Assembly: GCA_012965445.1 (NCBI GenBank)
Contig: DTSJ01000309.1
Coordinates: 1-9,309 of the forward strand
DNA length: 9,309 nt
Source of the DNA: Candidatus Hydrogenedentota bacterium
Lineage (GTDB): Bacteria > Hydrogenedentota > Hydrogenedentia > Hydrogenedentiales > GCA-2746185
Direction: 5' to 3'
Part shown: positions 7,933 to 9,309 of the stretch, piece after piece
Layout of the letters: each line of letters begins with the position of its first letter
Position numbering within the stretch: the first letter of the stretch is position 1
Translations under genes and position numbers: made by a program
Notes under the pieces: model-generated
Databases searched by the model: none
Told to the model about the DNA's origin: nothing
Seen by the model: the letters and a program-made list of their open reading frames with translations, nothing else

Positions 7933-7979
7933 TTTTTTCACCACTGAGTTGCACGGAGACACTGAGAAGAAAGTGAAAA
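7933..7979. repeat. Copy of a dispersed CACGGAG-type repeat element
   Basis: A 47-bp stretch contains three close variants of one heptamer (CACTGAG, CACGGAG, ACACTGAG) between TTTTCAC (7935-7941) and its exact inverse GTGAAAA (7973-7979). This matches from memory a widespread, non-coding intergenic repeat seen in many environmental bacterial genomes (consensus like TTCACCACGGAGACACGGAG). It begins 10 bp past the stop of the truncated CBM9-like gene. Family assignment is by recall and needs a genome-wide search; the internal repetition is directly visible. Confidence 0.6.
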
Positions 7980-7989
7980 CCGAAAACCG

Positions 7990-8634
7990 CTAATACTCTG
8001 GAAAGAAACCGTTTTCAAGAAGGCGTACGCTGCGGTGAATGTTTAGTTCCTTCTTGCATTGCAGCAGTATTTTCTGTGCGGAGTCGTCGGCTGGGCGGCT
8101 ATCGAATTGTATCTGTTTGAATCGAATGAGGTTGCCGAGGATTTTTGCTGCGGCCTGCCAGTCGGCGTTCCATGCGATGTTGAATCCGAAGATGCCGCGT
8201 CTGGCGTCCATTTTTGTGCCGAGTGGGTTTACGGTGAAGATGTATGCGCGTTCCCGGTCGTGGAAAGTGTCGAAGGTGACTTGTACGAGGTCGTCTGAGA
8301 AGAGCCGGGTGCGGTCGTATTTGCGTTCGGCGGTGACGATGGTTTTGGGGTCTTCGAAGCATTCGAAGGCGACGTAGATGTATTTGTCGTCGTAGGCGAT
8401 TCTTGCGATGGTGTTTTGTTTTGAGTAGCCGTCTGTACGTCGGTCGTAGAATTTTGTGACTGTAGAGGCGGAGTTCCAGAGTTCGTCATCGAGTACGGCA
8501 TCGATATTGGGAGGGTTTTGGGCGCGGACGGCATCTATGTGGCGCAGGGGATAGCTGTCGAGTCGCGCGGCCATTGGGGTGGTGAAGGGGATTAGGCAGA
8601 GGTACAAGGCGGCAATTTGGGTGATGCGGTGCAT
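7990..8634 (-). CDS. Secreted CBM9-like domain protein, truncated
   Basis: A 214-residue product with a signal peptide (hydrophobic 6-17, likely cleavage after PMAA at 23) and then a CBM9/DUF5916-type carbohydrate-binding-like domain (about 40-165). Its features are NIDAVLDDELW (43-53), ARIAYDDKYIYVAFECFE, SDDLVQVTFDTFHDRERAYIFTVNPLGTKMDA and AWNADWQAAAKI. Family members normally continue past this domain with several hundred residues, often an outer-membrane barrel. Here the family match ends near 168 and a short unrelated-looking tail runs to TAG 7990, so the gene is probably a 3'-truncated remnant or a minimal single-domain protein. ATG 8634 is chosen over the 8721 start because AGGA lies 5 bases upstream and the signal peptide then begins normally. 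It is divergent from the OPT gene. Binding of glycans outside the cytoplasm is inferred only. Confidence 0.7.
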   Translation of the reverse strand: MHRITQIAALYLCLIPFTTPMAARLDSYPLRHIDAVRAQNPPNIDAVLDDELWNSASTVTKFYDRRTDGYSKQNTIARIAYDDKYIYVAFECFEDPKTIVTAERKYDRTRLFSDDLVQVTFDTFHDRERAYIFTVNPLGTKMDARRGIFGFNIAWNADWQAAAKILGNLIRFKQIQFDSRPADDSAQKILLQCKKELNIHRSVRLLENGFFPEY

Positions 8635-8818
8635 GGGGATCCTGGGGATTCGTGGAAATATTGTATGAAACGAGACTATTGACGGAATTGTCACAGGATC
8701 GAGTCGCGCATGATACCTCAATGGAGGTTGTTGTGTAAACGACCCGGATCGGTTGATTGGACGGATCGGGGCGGGATTTGGTTTGATTCGGGGTGTTTCG
8801 GGGGCAGTCTGAGGGAGT

Positions 8819-8847
8819 TTGAACCTTCGGGAGCGGGTGCCTATACT
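8819..8847 (+). promoter_or_regulatory. Sigma70-type promoter for the OPT transporter
   Basis: TTGAAC (8819-8824) and TATACT (8842-8847) are separated by 17 bases, near the optimum, and lie 45 bp before the ATG at 8892. A 5' leader of about 35-40 bases is expected, containing the strong AGGGAG site. This is the best promoter visible in the window. Confidence 0.6.
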
Positions 8848-8891
8848 AATTTGACTTGGGATGATTCGGCGGAATATGAAAGGGAGTTTAT

Positions 8892-9309
8892 ATGAGCGAG
8901 TCGAGTACGAAGGTGAAACCTTATATTGGTCCGGAGGAGACGATTGCTGAAGTAACGCCGTTGTCTGTTGGTCTGGGGATAGTGCTGGCTTGTGTGTTGG
9001 GGGCGGCGAATGTGTATCTTGGGCTTTATGCGGGGATGACGGTGAGTGCTTCGATTCCGGCGGCGGTGGTGAGTATGGCGGTGCTGCGGGGGATTTTTAA
9101 GCGGGGTACGATCCTGGAGAATAATATTGCGCAGACGATCGCTTCGACCGGGGAGAGTCTTGCGGCGGGGGCGATTTTTACGATTCCTGCGCTGGTGCTG
9201 GTGGGGGCCTGGCAGGATTTCAAGTTTTGGCCTACGACGTTTATCGTAATGTTTGGCGGGTTGCTGGGCGTGATTTTTATGGTGCCGTTGCGTCGCGCTT
9301 TGATTGTCG
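8892..9309 (+). CDS. OPT family oligopeptide transporter, 5' part
   Basis: The first 139 residues of an OPT family transporter; the gene runs off the right end. OPT proteins are proton-driven importers of peptides, or in some members of metal chelates, across the inner membrane, and are normally over 600 residues with many helices. Visible signatures are GAANVYLGLYAGMTVSASIPAAV (37-59) and NNIAQTIASTGESLAAGAIFTIPAL (77-101), close to the family consensus for the first helices, followed by another helix near 105-130. ATG 8892 has AGGGAG at 8881-8886 with a 5-base spacer and a good promoter upstream. The codons end almost entirely in G or T, which fits the strand-wide skew rather than foreign origin. 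Substrate is not determinable from this part. Confidence 0.93.
   Translation, partial: MSESSTKVKPYIGPEETIAEVTPLSVGLGIVLACVLGAANVYLGLYAGMTVSASIPAAVVSMAVLRGIFKRGTILENNIAQTIASTGESLAAGAIFTIPALVLVGAWQDFKFWPTTFIVMFGGLLGVIFMVPLRRALIV

Noticed and set aside
8660..8694. Possible promoter for the CBM9-like gene (GTGACA and TACAAT on the - strand)
   Set aside because: The two boxes are 23 bases apart, too far for a sigma70 promoter, and no better pair is visible.
8745..8769. Direct repeat CGGATCGG twice, 17 bp apart, upstream of the OPT gene
   Set aside because: Only 8 bp long and in a G-rich intergenic stretch; chance is likely and the site is about 50 bp before the promoter, so I do not call it an operator.

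Overview
The window is a bacterial chromosomal segment of roughly balanced base composition, with tightly packed genes and SD-type ribosome binding sites. HD-GYP, OPT, SSS and secreted CBM9-like families together fit a free-living Gram-negative heterotroph. The dispersed CACGGAG-type repeat and the mix of families recall environmental PVC/Hydrogenedentes-like or proteobacterial genomes, but I cannot place the organism with confidence. The + strand is rich in G and T at third codon positions in the clearest + strand gene (the right-end transporter) and rich in complementary C and A in the - strand genes. This looks like strand-wide replication skew rather than a property of any single gene.

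Layout. Left end, + strand: the 3' part of a helical, TPR-like gene (1-626), then an HD-GYP phosphodiesterase-like gene (692-1661) broken by a one-base frameshift and also lacking key catalytic residues. It converges on a - strand block. In transcription order (right to left) that block holds a Baeyer-Villiger-type flavin monooxygenase (7774-6302), an ABC ATPase (6255-5491) and its ABC-2 type membrane partner (5494-3626, ATGA overlap). A small two-helix membrane protein (3544-3248) follows, overlapping an SSS-family sodium:solute symporter (3255-1741). Right end: a short secreted protein with only the N-terminal CBM9-like domain of a normally larger family (8634-7990), next to a copy of a dispersed repeat-like element (7933-7979), and a divergent OPT-family transporter that runs off the window (8892-end) behind a good sigma70-type promoter.

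How the genes relate. The ATPase and permease form one ABC transporter. The monooxygenase lies 46 bp upstream on the same strand and may be co-transcribed with it. The small membrane protein and symporter form a two-gene uptake unit with an 8-bp overlap. The remaining genes show no clear functional link. Two of the eight genes (HD-GYP and the CBM9-like gene) look like decaying or truncated copies. I saw no rRNA, tRNA, CRISPR array, insertion sequence or convincing rho-independent terminator, and no gene-free stretch longer than about 260 bases. I found no clear evidence of a wholly new biological system. The most unusual features are the degenerate HD-GYP gene, the truncated gene abutting the repeat, and the monooxygenase-ABC transporter pairing.
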